Shown piece after piece: positions 26,411-35,584 of a DNA stretch of 64,000 nucleotides (its first letter is position 1; the number at the start of each line of letters is the position of its first letter). The stretch is from Cellulophaga sp. (GTDB lineage Bacteria; Bacteroidota; Bacteroidia; Flavobacteriales; Flavobacteriaceae). A program made the translations under genes and the position numbers. Below the pieces are notes generated by a model, which saw only the letters and a list, made by a program, of their open reading frames with translations, made no database searches and was not told the DNA's origin. The stretch lies in NCBI GenBank assembly GCA_030731855.1, contig JANQTG010000189.1:1-64000 (forward strand), in the 5' to 3' direction.

Positions 26411-28018
26411 ATGAAGGTACATCAAGAAAATACAGCCCATATAAGTCAAAAGGTCATCCAAAAAGTGGGTAATCCTGTGAGCGAAATGGTAGTTTTGGCA
26501 ACCTTAGAATCCTTCGGGATTAGAAATAAAGATGTCGACACTGATTACGGTTTTGACTCTATTTTTGATATGGCGATGTATATTTTTAAAGACCTAAAAC
26601 AAAAGCCAATTGCAGAATTAAGAAACTTAAACGAGTTAAAGCCACCTAAAAAAGGAGATAAGTCTATTCCTATTTCTGATTATTTATGGATAAAGGCAAA
26701 ATTATTAGTACAGTATTATCCTTTGGGCATTTTTCACTTATTTCCTATCGTCATACAAATTGTCTGTATTATTCTTTTTGGATATTCCCTTTGGACTTTC
26801 TTAGGTTTTAATGTAGTACAATCTACAGCGGTAGTTTTTGGTGTAATTTTTGGCTTAATTATTTCCGGAGGCTATGTTCAGGTTTTAGGAAGGCAAGCTT
26901 CGTTTTATTGGCATCACCAAGAGTATCAGAAATCTAAAATTGTAGTTTACAAGCTTATAAAATCGGGTGTTAAAGGAAACGTAGTGGTATTTGCAGTTTT
27001 AGCAATTGTGAATTTTTTATTCAATTTATATCCTTTTAGCTTTTTCTTAATAACGTTTATTTATGCCTTTTTAATTGGCTTATTGCTCTTGGTTTCGGCA
27101 CCTTTTCATACCATTAAGCATCGTTGGGCAATTTCTGTTGCTATTTCTGTGGGTACACTGCTTGCACTTTCTCTTAAATTATGCACTACGTTACACATAT
27201 TTTTTACCCATTGGATAGGTTTATGTGTTGCAATACTAATTTCATTAATTTTCTTAAAACTTATTTTTAAGAGTAAAATTAAAACGGCTAAAACGGTACA
27301 ATCAAACCCTAAAAAAATTATGGTGATCTATAGAAATTACAAATACTTTTTCTATGGTGCCTTAATTTATGTCTTTGTTTTTTTAGATCGTTTGTTGGCT
27401 TGGTCGGCACCATTTGGGATATCGCATAAATTTATTTTCTTATATGAGAAAGACTATGAAATAGGGATGGATTTAGCCATACTTATATTTTTTATGTTGG
27501 CAGGGGTGTTAGAATATGCTATCGCCGCTTTTAGTAAATTTCTCGATATTAAACAAAAAAATATTAAATTTTTAGATGCAAGAGAATTTAATAAAAGTCT
27601 CTATAAAATGTACTGGGGACACATTTTTTTATTGTTTTTAACCGCCATAGGTACCACAACTTTTGTGTACTTAATTGTAACACAACCTTGGGGTTATCAA
27701 GCAAGTTTTGGGGAAACTTTAAATCCTTTAAGTATTAAAGTTTGTGTTTTAGGTGGTATTGGCTATTTTTTTCTGACTTGGGGCATGTTAAATGCATTAT
27801 ACTTATTTACCCTCAATCAACCATCAGCGCCATTAAGAGCCTTGGTAATAGCAACAAGTATTAATTTAGGAATAGGTTTTATATGTAGTCGATTTTTAAG
27901 TTATGAATATAGTGTTATTGGGATGCTTGTCGGGGCTTTTGTTTTTATGGTACTTACCATTAAAACGATACATGTATTTTTTAAAAAATTAGATTATTAC
28001 TACTATGCGGCATATTAA
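26411..28018 (+). CDS. pelG: PelG-like polysaccharide transporter with N-terminal extension
   Basis: A 535-residue membrane protein with about twelve hydrophobic segments starting near residue 105, resembling PelG of the MOP flippase-like superfamily, including a segment SGGYVQVLGRQASFYWHHQEY and the hydrophilic loop near 295-315. The roughly 90-residue soluble N-terminal part (charged, ending KKGDKSIPISDY) is not in the 456-residue Pseudomonas PelG as I know it. It would pass the PelF-made polymer across the cytoplasmic membrane. The leader before the ATG is a run of pyrimidines, with no ribosome-binding purines. It overlaps the next gene by 14 bases. Confidence 0.85.
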   Translation: MKVHQENTAHISQKVIQKVGNPVSEMVVLATLESFGIRNKDVDTDYGFDSIFDMAMYIFKDLKQKPIAELRNLNELKPPKKGDKSIPISDYLWIKAKLLVQYYPLGIFHLFPIVIQIVCIILFGYSLWTFLGFNVVQSTAVVFGVIFGLIISGGYVQVLGRQASFYWHHQEYQKSKIVVYKLIKSGVKGNVVVFAVLAIVNFLFNLYPFSFFLITFIYAFLIGLLLLVSAPFHTIKHRWAISVAISVGTLLALSLKLCTTLHIFFTHWIGLCVAILISLIFLKLIFKSKIKTAKTVQSNPKKIMVIYRNYKYFFYGALIYVFVFLDRLLAWSAPFGISHKFIFLYEKDYEIGMDLAILIFFMLAGVLEYAIAAFSKFLDIKQKNIKFLDAREFNKSLYKMYWGHIFLLFLTAIGTTTFVYLIVTQPWGYQASFGETLNPLSIKVCVLGGIGYFFLTWGMLNALYLFTLNQPSAPLRALVIATSINLGIGFICSRFLSYEYSVIGMLVGAFVFMVLTIKTIHVFFKKLDYYYYAAY

Positions 28019-28823
28019 ACTTTTTTATTTTTTATTGCCTTTTTTGGCGACCGCTCAGAATGCTACTAAAAGCGCTAAGACAGATAGTTTTTTTATTTGT
28101 TATGGAAAAATTATGCCCGAAAAAGTATTTGGTTATGATGTGGTTATTTTAGAATCTCAGTTATATAATACCGATGAAATTAAACAATTTAAAGCACAGA
28201 ATAATACGGTTATTGGGTATATAAGTCTAACTGAAATTCATCCTACGTCTACCTTATACGAGAAAATCAAAAACTATACGTTTGGTAAAAATGATATTTG
28301 GGGAAGTTATTATATTGATATCGCAAAACCGCAAGCACAAGAAATTATCTATCAAGAAGTAGATAGCATACTACAAAAAGGTTTTGATGGTTTGTTTATG
28401 GACAACTTAGACAACGCTTCGCAATGGGGTGTTTTAAAAGATCATAAGTGTAGTTTAGTCCAATTAGTAAAAGAAATTAAAAAAAGGCATTCTTCTATTT
28501 ATTTAATGCAAAATGCTGGACTTTTTGTCGCTAAAGATTTAAAGAATACTACCGACAGTATCTTAATCGAGTCTGTAATGACCGCTTACAATTTTGAAAA
28601 AAATGAATATGCATTTAGAGAAGATACTTCAAAAAAAAATCTACTTCAAGAGCTTACTACATTAAAAAAAGAATGTAAAAAGCAGATTTATATTTTGGAA
28701 TATGCTGCATCAGAAAAAATGAAAGAAACGATAGAAACTTCGTTATCTAAAACTACTTTTTCTTTTTCAGTTGCCAATATAGATTTACAGCATATTCCTG
28801 AATTTAAAAATATAAATAATTAA
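28005..28823 (+). CDS. Secreted PelA-hydrolase-like/GH114-like protein
   Basis: A 272-residue protein with a signal peptide (1-18, ending LATAQN). It shows the short (beta/alpha) barrel patterns of the TM1410/PelA hydrolase group: FFICYGKI, YDVVILESQLYN, NTVIGYISLTEIHP and GFDGLFMDNLDN, with acidic residues at E59 and D-rich FMDNLDN. This looks closer to the hydrolase module at the N-terminus of PelA than does the lipoprotein at the start of the locus. It should act in the periplasm on the exported polymer. It overlaps pelG by 14 bases and is 2 bases from the next gene, so it is tightly cotranscribed. Confidence 0.82.
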   Translation: MRHIKLFYFLLPFLATAQNATKSAKTDSFFICYGKIMPEKVFGYDVVILESQLYNTDEIKQFKAQNNTVIGYISLTEIHPTSTLYEKIKNYTFGKNDIWGSYYIDIAKPQAQEIIYQEVDSILQKGFDGLFMDNLDNASQWGVLKDHKCSLVQLVKEIKKRHSSIYLMQNAGLFVAKDLKNTTDSILIESVMTAYNFEKNEYAFREDTSKKNLLQELTTLKKECKKQIYILEYAASEKMKETIETSLSKTTFSFSVANIDLQHIPEFKNINN

Positions 28824-28825
28824 CT

Positions 28826-30805
28826 ATGTTTTTATTTGATTCCGTTCTTCTTGGACCTTTACGTATGCTAATGCTCTTTTTTGGAGTGTTGTTAGTACAT
28901 CAAATAATTACAAGACAAGCGATAACAAACTATACGTTAGATTACATAGTTCCGCGCTTAGCAATATATTGTGCAAGCGTACTTATTTTAATTTTTGTAT
29001 TAATTCAGATTAATATGTACGATATGTTTTCGTTATTATTAATTTTATTGATATTGTTGATTCTTGTTTATTTTCAGTCTAAAAATCCATTTCATATTAT
29101 TAAAGGGATCAACGCCAAAAGAAAATCATTTTTATTAAACTTCTTTAAATTTATTGAACGAGACATTAGCTTTAAAAAACTTTTTAAGAATAATGAACGC
29201 TATTTATATCCGAGAAAAATAAATTTTATTCTTGTTTCTGCCTTTGCTTTAGGCCTTACCACATTTATTTCTCGATATATTTTTCTGAAAAACGATTTGT
29301 ATACCCTTTCTGATTTATGGATTAAAAATTTAGATAAAATAAAGGCATTTAATACTGGGAGCTGGTTTCAAAAAGGACTAGAAGTTAATGGAGAACTTGC
29401 ATTCATTAATTTTTATGCTAAAATAACAAGTACTAGCGATGAAATGGCCATGCATTCTTTTGGTTTAATTGAAAGCTTCGGATTAGCTATAATTTTATAT
29501 TGGTTAGTAAAAAACTTGGTTAAATCTCAGTTTAAAGCTCCAATAATAGCGGTATTATTTTTTGCAGTATTCTACAGGTACTTACCTATAAATATTAATT
29601 TACTTTTAGAACACAATCCACTATACTTCGCATTTTGTTTTGCCTTACCAGCTATGTTATTTACGGTAAAGCCAAGAATATTTAAAGGTACTGAAAGGTC
29701 TTTTTTTATAGCACTTTTGTTATTATACTTAGCCATTAGTCTTACCAGTTTATTTGTGTACGTAATACTATTGCCTTTATATTTTGTCCCAGCTTTAGTT
29801 TTAAATCTGAATAAAAATTCAAAATTTGTACTAAAAAGTATCTTAGCGTATTTTTTAAGTTTGGCTATAAGTTTCGGTGTTTATTATTTAGCGTCAATTT
29901 ATACATCGCAATCTTTTAAGGAGTTTTTAATAACCAGTTTTTTACAAGTAAATTCATACACCTATTTTCCTCAGTTAATTGTACCTCTAGATCAGCTTTT
30001 GTTAATTTATACTATTGTAGGTTGGTTTACGGCAGGCTTCTTAGTGTTCCTAGTGTATAAGAATAGGAGGAAGTGGATGCCCGCCTTGGTATTTCAATTG
30101 TTTTTTAATGCATTTATGTTGTTAAACAAAATAAATTCTATTTGGTTTGATAAAGATTTATACTTTCAATCTTTAGCCGTTTTATTAGTTATTTCATTTG
30201 GTATTTTGGTAGGTATAGTCGTTTATTTTTTCAAAATCACCATCCCTAAAAAGCCAGTACTTAGAGCTATTAGTTTAAGTATCTTTTTTGCCATATTATT
30301 AATATTTTCTTATTTAACCAACGGATTTTATGATTATAACACGAAAGAATCAGAAGTTTTAAAGGCCGATATTTTAAAGGTGTATGATGAGCTTTCAAAC
30401 GACTACTTGCCTTATTCTTACGCAGTGGTAAACCAAGCTTATGGGCAAAGCATTAGTGCTAATATGCACCATTTTATAACCTATGACGATTTTATCACAA
30501 ACTACGTAAAAAGAGATTCTATTTACCAAATAGTTAAAGATAATAAACAGGTGATTAAAGATCATCCAGAATACATATTGCCCCAAAGTGTTTTTGTTTT
30601 TATCGCAAAAAATGCTAAAGAAAATTCAAAATATGATTTAGCTACTTCAGAAACTGTTTTAAGTGTATTAGAACAACAACTGGCACAACTTAAAAAAAAG
30701 GGTAGAAACATAGCCCTTTTCTATCAAGACGATTATATGCAGGTTTATCAAATTATAAACAAAGAAAAGGCTTCAAAAATCGATGATTTAATTTTTGATT
30801 TTTAG
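28826..30805 (+). CDS. Large polytopic membrane protein of the Pel-like locus, function unknown
   Basis: The 659-residue protein has about twelve to fourteen membrane segments: two or three at the N-terminus, a basic cytoplasmic loop (about 95-130), then helices to about 500, and a soluble C-terminal domain of about 150 residues (YDELSNDYLPYSYAVVNQAY onward). The loop after the fourth helix, with LYTLSDLWIKN and NGELAFINFYA, recalls first periplasmic loops of GT-C-type membrane enzymes, but no catalytic motif is certain. Position in the locus suggests it replaces PelD/PelE as the partner of PelF and PelG. I do not recognise the family. Confidence 0.8.
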   Translation: MFLFDSVLLGPLRMLMLFFGVLLVHQIITRQAITNYTLDYIVPRLAIYCASVLILIFVLIQINMYDMFSLLLILLILLILVYFQSKNPFHIIKGINAKRKSFLLNFFKFIERDISFKKLFKNNERYLYPRKINFILVSAFALGLTTFISRYIFLKNDLYTLSDLWIKNLDKIKAFNTGSWFQKGLEVNGELAFINFYAKITSTSDEMAMHSFGLIESFGLAIILYWLVKNLVKSQFKAPIIAVLFFAVFYRYLPININLLLEHNPLYFAFCFALPAMLFTVKPRIFKGTERSFFIALLLLYLAISLTSLFVYVILLPLYFVPALVLNLNKNSKFVLKSILAYFLSLAISFGVYYLASIYTSQSFKEFLITSFLQVNSYTYFPQLIVPLDQLLLIYTIVGWFTAGFLVFLVYKNRRKWMPALVFQLFFNAFMLLNKINSIWFDKDLYFQSLAVLLVISFGILVGIVVYFFKITIPKKPVLRAISLSIFFAILLIFSYLTNGFYDYNTKESEVLKADILKVYDELSNDYLPYSYAVVNQAYGQSISANMHHFITYDDFITNYVKRDSIYQIVKDNKQVIKDHPEYILPQSVFVFIAKNAKENSKYDLATSETVLSVLEQQLAQLKKKGRNIALFYQDDYMQVYQIINKEKASKIDDLIFDF

Positions 30806-30883
30806 GCTATTTAAAAATATTACACATCAAAAAAGAATTTTAGATATCTAATTGGTATTTACAGTATTAAAAAGAAAGTTTGA

Positions 30884-33800
30884 ATGAAATTAATAAAATT
30901 TTTAAGTATTCTGCTTATAACAATTCTTGTGACTAGTTGCCAGCAAGATTTATATAAGTTTACCCAAGAATTTAGCATTCCTGAGGTAAACCAAGAACCG
31001 CCAGTAATTCAGTTTATTCATAATAATGATGCTGAAAGTGCTTTTGAAGAAGCCAATCTTAGAAAAGTGGCGGATTATACTAAAATGCCTTACGAAGCTA
31101 TTTCAGTAACAGATTTCAATAAAAACAAAAACATACGTTTATCAACAAGAGTCCTTTGTATTTATGACCCGCAAAGTATTACCGATGTAGCTGTAGATAC
31201 CCTATTGTCTTTCGTAGCCAAAGGTGGCACCTTAGTTTTTACAAAAACAACAACAGATAAAAGATTTGGTTTTCTTTTAGGGTTAAACCCTGACGCCACT
31301 ATGGAAATCGATGCTACTGCTAACGGTTATTATTTTAAAGAAGCCATATTTCCTGGAAAAAAGAATTTTTCTTTAGCCAAAAAACCCTACCCTCATAAGG
31401 GGCTAAAAGACCATAATTTTTCTGACAAAATAAAAATTATGGCGACTGCTCAAGACGCAAAAAATTATCCGTTAATAATTCAAAATGAAATAGGTAAGGG
31501 AAAGGTAATATTTTATAATTCTACCGATATTTTATCTAAAAATCTTCGTGGTTTAATGTTTTCTAATGTTTTAAACGGATTGCAAGGTATTCCTTACCCA
31601 ATAGTAAATGTTGCAACTATTTTTTTAGACGATTTTCCATCACCCATTTACAATATTAATAAAGAGCCCATAAAAAAAGAGTTAGGTGTAACGGTTGCCG
31701 ATTATGTGACAGAATATTGGTGGAACGATATGAAAAAACTAGCCAAAGAGGAGAATATTGATTATACAGCGTATGTAACTTTTGATTATAATGCTTACGT
31801 AATTCCGCCTTTTACCTTTAAAGAATGGGATAAAAATACCTTTCAAAAAAATGGTATACAACAACAAAAAAGTAGTTGGTTGGGCCGAGATATTTTAGCG
31901 AATGGTCACGAACTTGGTTTTCATGGGTACAACCATGTGTCGATAACCAAAGACAATTGGAAACAAAATGAATACATAGGTATTGCCTTAAACACAGCCA
32001 TTAAAAAATGGAATACCTTAGAATTTAAAGATTTACCAGTTAGTTATGTGCCACCATCAAATATCATAGATAGTGTTGGTATATCAGAATTGCATAAAGG
32101 TATGCCTAGTCTGCGCTATATGCAAAGTACGTATTTAGGGGATTTAGAAGAAGGTGGTAATAGAGAATTTGATCCTGAACCTTACAACAACGCTTTATTT
32201 GGATACCCAAGAATAAGTAGTGGTTTTTATCTTGAGCCTTTCAATGAATTTGCAATTGAGTCAATGTATTTATATACAGGTATCTGGACGCATTTTGTGC
32301 ACCCAGATGATGTGTATCAAATTCCGGATGCATCAAATTCTAAAACAAGTGGAGACTATGAATATAGAAATGCAAATAGCCTACCATGGTATTCAAAAGG
32401 CACAAAAACAGGATTGTTAGATACCTTTAAAAATCATATTACATCGTTTAAAAAAGCGCATCCAATGTCGCGTTTTTTAACCGCTAAAAAAGGTTCAGAA
32501 TTGGTAATGGACTGGCGCTATGCTTATTTTTCGCATTTACGGGTAGATGGTAATTATATTGTTGAAAGCGATGCGGGTTTTAAAAATAAACAAGAACATT
32601 TTTGGTTGCTCTATGCCAGTAACGAAAATCAAAAACTTATTGATGCAGATTTACTTTCGCAACAAGCCGATTTTAAAAAAACACCCTTTTTGTATGGTAG
32701 TTTGTACACCATAAAAACACCTAAAACCTACATTTCTTTACCCGATCTACGCTTAAAAGGGTATAATGCAGGTTTGAATGATGGCGCCGAAAAAAATAAG
32801 GCTTTTGAAGCTTCAAAAGACTATTTTTTAGCAGAAGAGTTGTTAATGCCTCTTGTTGAAAAAGTGCGAAAGTTGGTGGAAGAAAATAAATTAAGAGAGG
32901 CAAGCGATCTACTAATTAGTCATATCAAAGAAGACAAAACACCGATTAGTAAAAAAATATGGACAGACTTAGCCACCTATTTAATGTGGCAAAAAAATAC
33001 CACAAAAATCTGGGAGGTGTTAGATGCCTATTACACAGAAAAACCAACGAAAGAAAATGCTGAGTTAGCTTTTGATATTTCAAAAATAGCAGATTATCCA
33101 AGCCTTACAGTTCGAGAAAAATGGCTTTTTAGACAAATTTCTGAGGGCACAACAAATAAAGAGGTACTAACCAGTTATGTAGACTATTTTAACTCCGATA
33201 CGTATAAAAACACCGTGAATATCGCTTTAGAACGTTTAGTTGAACTTTACCCAAATCCGGTAAACAATAAAAATTATATAGTGCATTTAATGACCTATGA
33301 TTTAGAGCAATTAATACCTTCATTAAATAAACTAGCTGTTTGTGATGCAGCATATGCAGATATGGCTACTGATATTACTTGGGTTTATGCTAATAAATTT
33401 CATTTTGACAAAGCCATAGCATGGGAAAAGTGTAGTACCGGAATTACACAAGAAACCTTAAACAGTTGGATTGTTAAGAGTGACTCTTTTGAAAGTTATA
33501 AAAAAACAGATTTTCCTTTTTACATGACTATTTTAGTAGCTAATGATGAAAAAAATGCTTTAGATAATCTTCAAAATATACAGCCTTGTCAGCCTAATTT
33601 AATCCCTATTGCTAAAGAAATTGCTTTAACCTATAGCAACTCAAAATTATATAGAGAAGCGTTGAAATGGTCAGAATGTGCAGAAGGCTTGTCTATTACC
33701 TCAAAATTATCATGGTTATATGAACTTAAAGATTATCAAAGTTTAGTAACTACCTATACTGCTTACAGTAATGAAAACCCAGAAGATTACAATGCAAAAA

Positions 33801-34888
33801 TCTTTATGAGTGTATTATATATTTATATGGGCAAACTTAAAGAGTCAGCACAAATAACGGCTAATTTGCCAGAAACCTTAGATAAATCAATCTTACAAAA
33901 AAGAATTAATGACGATATTAATACGCTAAATGCCACACAACAGAAAGACATTTTAGATAATTATGGGGAGTTATTATTTCCTCAAATGCGTAAGAATATT
34001 AATAAAAATATCCGTCAAGAAGAAGGTAATTCCATTAGTTTAAATAGTTACACCATAAACGATAGGTTAGAGCCTACAACGGTTTCAAACATTTTAAGTT
34101 ATAATTTTTTCGATAAAAAACGAAATATTCATAGTATTTCTGCCACTCAAAGCAACATGTTTCCGATTCTATTTTTTCCTGTAGATGATGAAAATAAACG
34201 ACATGATTTATTTGGACTAGAATACCGATTTAAAAATCAAAATTATAAACCCATCCGTTATTTTTTAAGTGCAAGAGTAGAGAGAGATAATTTTGAAGAA
34301 TTTTATTATCATGCAGGTGCCGGAATTAACTTTTCAAAAGCGGCTCAGTTTTCTTCTTTTCAATTAGATTTTTTTCCTGTGCGTTCTGGACCAGGCCATA
34401 GTTTAGATCTATACCGTGGAGAATTTAATAATTACAATGAGTTTACCATTTCTAACAGAGCTAAACAAATAGTGGCATTTCAGGCGAATTATTATACCGA
34501 TGAGGAAGTAGAAGGTTTGGTTTTAGGAAGAACTGAGCTGGCTATAGTTAAGCAAAAAAAGTTTAGCTTTTCTCCTTATATTGAAGGTTCATTTAGCAGA
34601 GGAACTGTAGATAAACGAGACGGGTACCCGTATTGGATGGCTTTAGAACGTCTTTACGGCGGCGGCGGTGCTGTAGTAAATATAGGCAATGAAACTACAA
34701 ATTTTAGAATGACCTTGGATGCATCGATGTTTGCAGAAAGCCAACAGCCAAATTTTGAGCGTTATACGGGGAATATAAGTTTTAGAATTAAAAACTTTAC
34801 CACTATTAAAGGGGCGTTTGAGGTGTACACTATCGAGAATTTTTTCTCTAACATTTTTCAATTAGGCATAGTTTATGATTTTAAGTAA
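30884..34888 (+). CDS. Outer-membrane lipoprotein fusing PelA-like deacetylase, PelB-like repeats and a beta-barrel
   Basis: A 1334-residue protein. The lipobox VTSC gives lipidated C19. Residues about 40-240 form a flavodoxin/GATase-like domain, comparable to the reductase-like domain of PelA. A CE4-type deacetylase follows, with FLDDF (D248, D249) and GHELGFHGYNH giving H347-x3-H351. Residues about 640-1040 are helical hairpins of TPR type. From about 1045 to the end, alternating aromatic strands ending in IVYDFK indicate a C-terminal outer-membrane beta-barrel. In Pseudomonas, PelA (deacetylase) docks on PelB (TPR plus porin); here both are one chain. The first part may be a DUF2194-type protein. 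Length and order are unusual and the reading of the barrel is inference. Confidence 0.85.
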   Translation: MKLIKFLSILLITILVTSCQQDLYKFTQEFSIPEVNQEPPVIQFIHNNDAESAFEEANLRKVADYTKMPYEAISVTDFNKNKNIRLSTRVLCIYDPQSITDVAVDTLLSFVAKGGTLVFTKTTTDKRFGFLLGLNPDATMEIDATANGYYFKEAIFPGKKNFSLAKKPYPHKGLKDHNFSDKIKIMATAQDAKNYPLIIQNEIGKGKVIFYNSTDILSKNLRGLMFSNVLNGLQGIPYPIVNVATIFLDDFPSPIYNINKEPIKKELGVTVADYVTEYWWNDMKKLAKEENIDYTAYVTFDYNAYVIPPFTFKEWDKNTFQKNGIQQQKSSWLGRDILANGHELGFHGYNHVSITKDNWKQNEYIGIALNTAIKKWNTLEFKDLPVSYVPPSNIIDSVGISELHKGMPSLRYMQSTYLGDLEEGGNREFDPEPYNNALFGYPRISSGFYLEPFNEFAIESMYLYTGIWTHFVHPDDVYQIPDASNSKTSGDYEYRNANSLPWYSKGTKTGLLDTFKNHITSFKKAHPMSRFLTAKKGSELVMDWRYAYFSHLRVDGNYIVESDAGFKNKQEHFWLLYASNENQKLIDADLLSQQADFKKTPFLYGSLYTIKTPKTYISLPDLRLKGYNAGLNDGAEKNKAFEASKDYFLAEELLMPLVEKVRKLVEENKLREASDLLISHIKEDKTPISKKIWTDLATYLMWQKNTTKIWEVLDAYYTEKPTKENAELAFDISKIADYPSLTVREKWLFRQISEGTTNKEVLTSYVDYFNSDTYKNTVNIALERLVELYPNPVNNKNYIVHLMTYDLEQLIPSLNKLAVCDAAYADMATDITWVYANKFHFDKAIAWEKCSTGITQETLNSWIVKSDSFESYKKTDFPFYMTILVANDEKNALDNLQNIQPCQPNLIPIAKEIALTYSNSKLYREALKWSECAEGLSITSKLSWLYELKDYQSLVTTYTAYSNENPEDYNAKIFMSVLYIYMGKLKESAQITANLPETLDKSILQKRINDDINTLNATQQKDILDNYGELLFPQMRKNINKNIRQEEGNSISLNSYTINDRLEPTTVSNILSYNFFDKKRNIHSISATQSNMFPILFFPVDDENKRHDLFGLEYRFKNQNYKPIRYFLSARVERDNFEEFYYHAGAGINFSKAAQFSSFQLDFFPVRSGPGHSLDLYRGEFNNYNEFTISNRAKQIVAFQANYYTDEEVEGLVLGRTELAIVKQKKFSFSPYIEGSFSRGTVDKRDGYPYWMALERLYGGGGAVVNIGNETTNFRMTLDASMFAESQQPNFERYTGNISFRIKNFTTIKGAFEVYTIENFFSNIFQLGIVYDFK

Positions 34889-34951
34889 TTAGCAGTACTT
34901 TTATATGCAATACAGTTAGTTTTTTACATCAATTCGTTTGAATTTTGTACT

Positions 34952-35362
34952 ATGAAAAAAATGTTATTTTTATTATTCTTGATGCCCATGACAACTTTAG
35001 CACAGCATACCTTAACTCTAAAAATTACCAACGTAAAGAACACGAATGGCGAAATTAGGGCAGCAATTTATGATAATTCCGAAGATTTTTTAAAGTTTGA
35101 TAAGGTTTTTAAAGCAGCAGCAGAAGATGCCAGCAAAGGAACCACGACATTAACGTTCAAGAATGTTCCAGTGGGCACCTATGCAATAGCCGTTTTTCAT
35201 GACGAAAATTCTAACGAAAAGTTAGATACAAATTTCGTGGGATATCCTAAAGAAGCTTTAGGATTTTCAATCGGAAAAATGAAAACCTTTGGACCGCCTA
35301 GTTTTCAAGAATGTGCTTTTAAGTTAGATGCTGATAAAGAACTTACGATTGAGATTAAGTAA
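34952..35362 (+). CDS. Secreted DUF2141 family protein
   Basis: The 136-residue protein has a signal peptide (1-18, ending TLAQ) and a beta-sandwich pattern typical of DUF2141: LTLKITNVKNTNGEIRAAIYD, VPVGTYAIAVFHDENSNEKLDTNF and GFPKE-like GYPKEALGFS. These proteins are periplasmic or surface proteins of unknown function, common in Bacteroidota. It follows the Pel-like fusion gene by 63 bases on the same strand; a link is possible but this family is usually found in unrelated contexts. Confidence 0.88.
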   Translation: MKKMLFLLFLMPMTTLAQHTLTLKITNVKNTNGEIRAAIYDNSEDFLKFDKVFKAAAEDASKGTTTLTFKNVPVGTYAIAVFHDENSNEKLDTNFVGYPKEALGFSIGKMKTFGPPSFQECAFKLDADKELTIEIK

Positions 35363-35375
35363 AGGTCTCCCCTAA

Positions 35376-35392
35376 CCCCTCCGAAGGAGGGG
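35376..35392 (+). terminator. CCCCTCC-GAA-GGAGGGG hairpin
   Basis: A 7-bp GC stem with a 3-base loop, 14 bases after the DUF2141 stop. It could terminate transcription, though no T-tract follows; GC-rich elements of this type recur in flavobacterial intergenic regions. Confidence 0.5.
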
Positions 35393-35452
35393 AATACTTT
35401 ACAGATAATATATTATTTGTTACTTCGTCTATTGAGTTTGAACTTTTTTTTA

Positions 35453-35485
35453 TTTCTAATCTCGTATTCCGTAATTTTTTTAACT
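35453..35485 (+). repeat. Dispersed intergenic repeat, copy A
   Basis: The block (TTTCTAAT, CTCGTATTCCGTA, T-run, TAACT) recurs at 51836-51867 with three substitutions and one indel. A second shared block, ACTTTTTTTGAACT, lies shortly downstream at both sites (35496-35509 and 51902-51914). Confidence 0.6.
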
Positions 35486-35512
35486 AAACTCCTAAACTTT
35501 TTTTGAACTCTT

Positions 35513-35533
35513 GCACTGAGCGTCGCCGAAGTG
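35513..35533. repeat. REP-like element
   Basis: GCACTGAGCGTCGCCGAAGT and its following G form an imperfect palindrome (CACT...AGTG ends). From memory, variants of CACTGAG-N-GTCGAAGTG are dispersed in many flavobacterial genomes; only one is seen here. Confidence 0.4.
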
Positions 35534-35584
35534 TAAACTTGAACTTAAGTTTTCTCTAAAAAAGAAAATTATCACCATTTTCTA

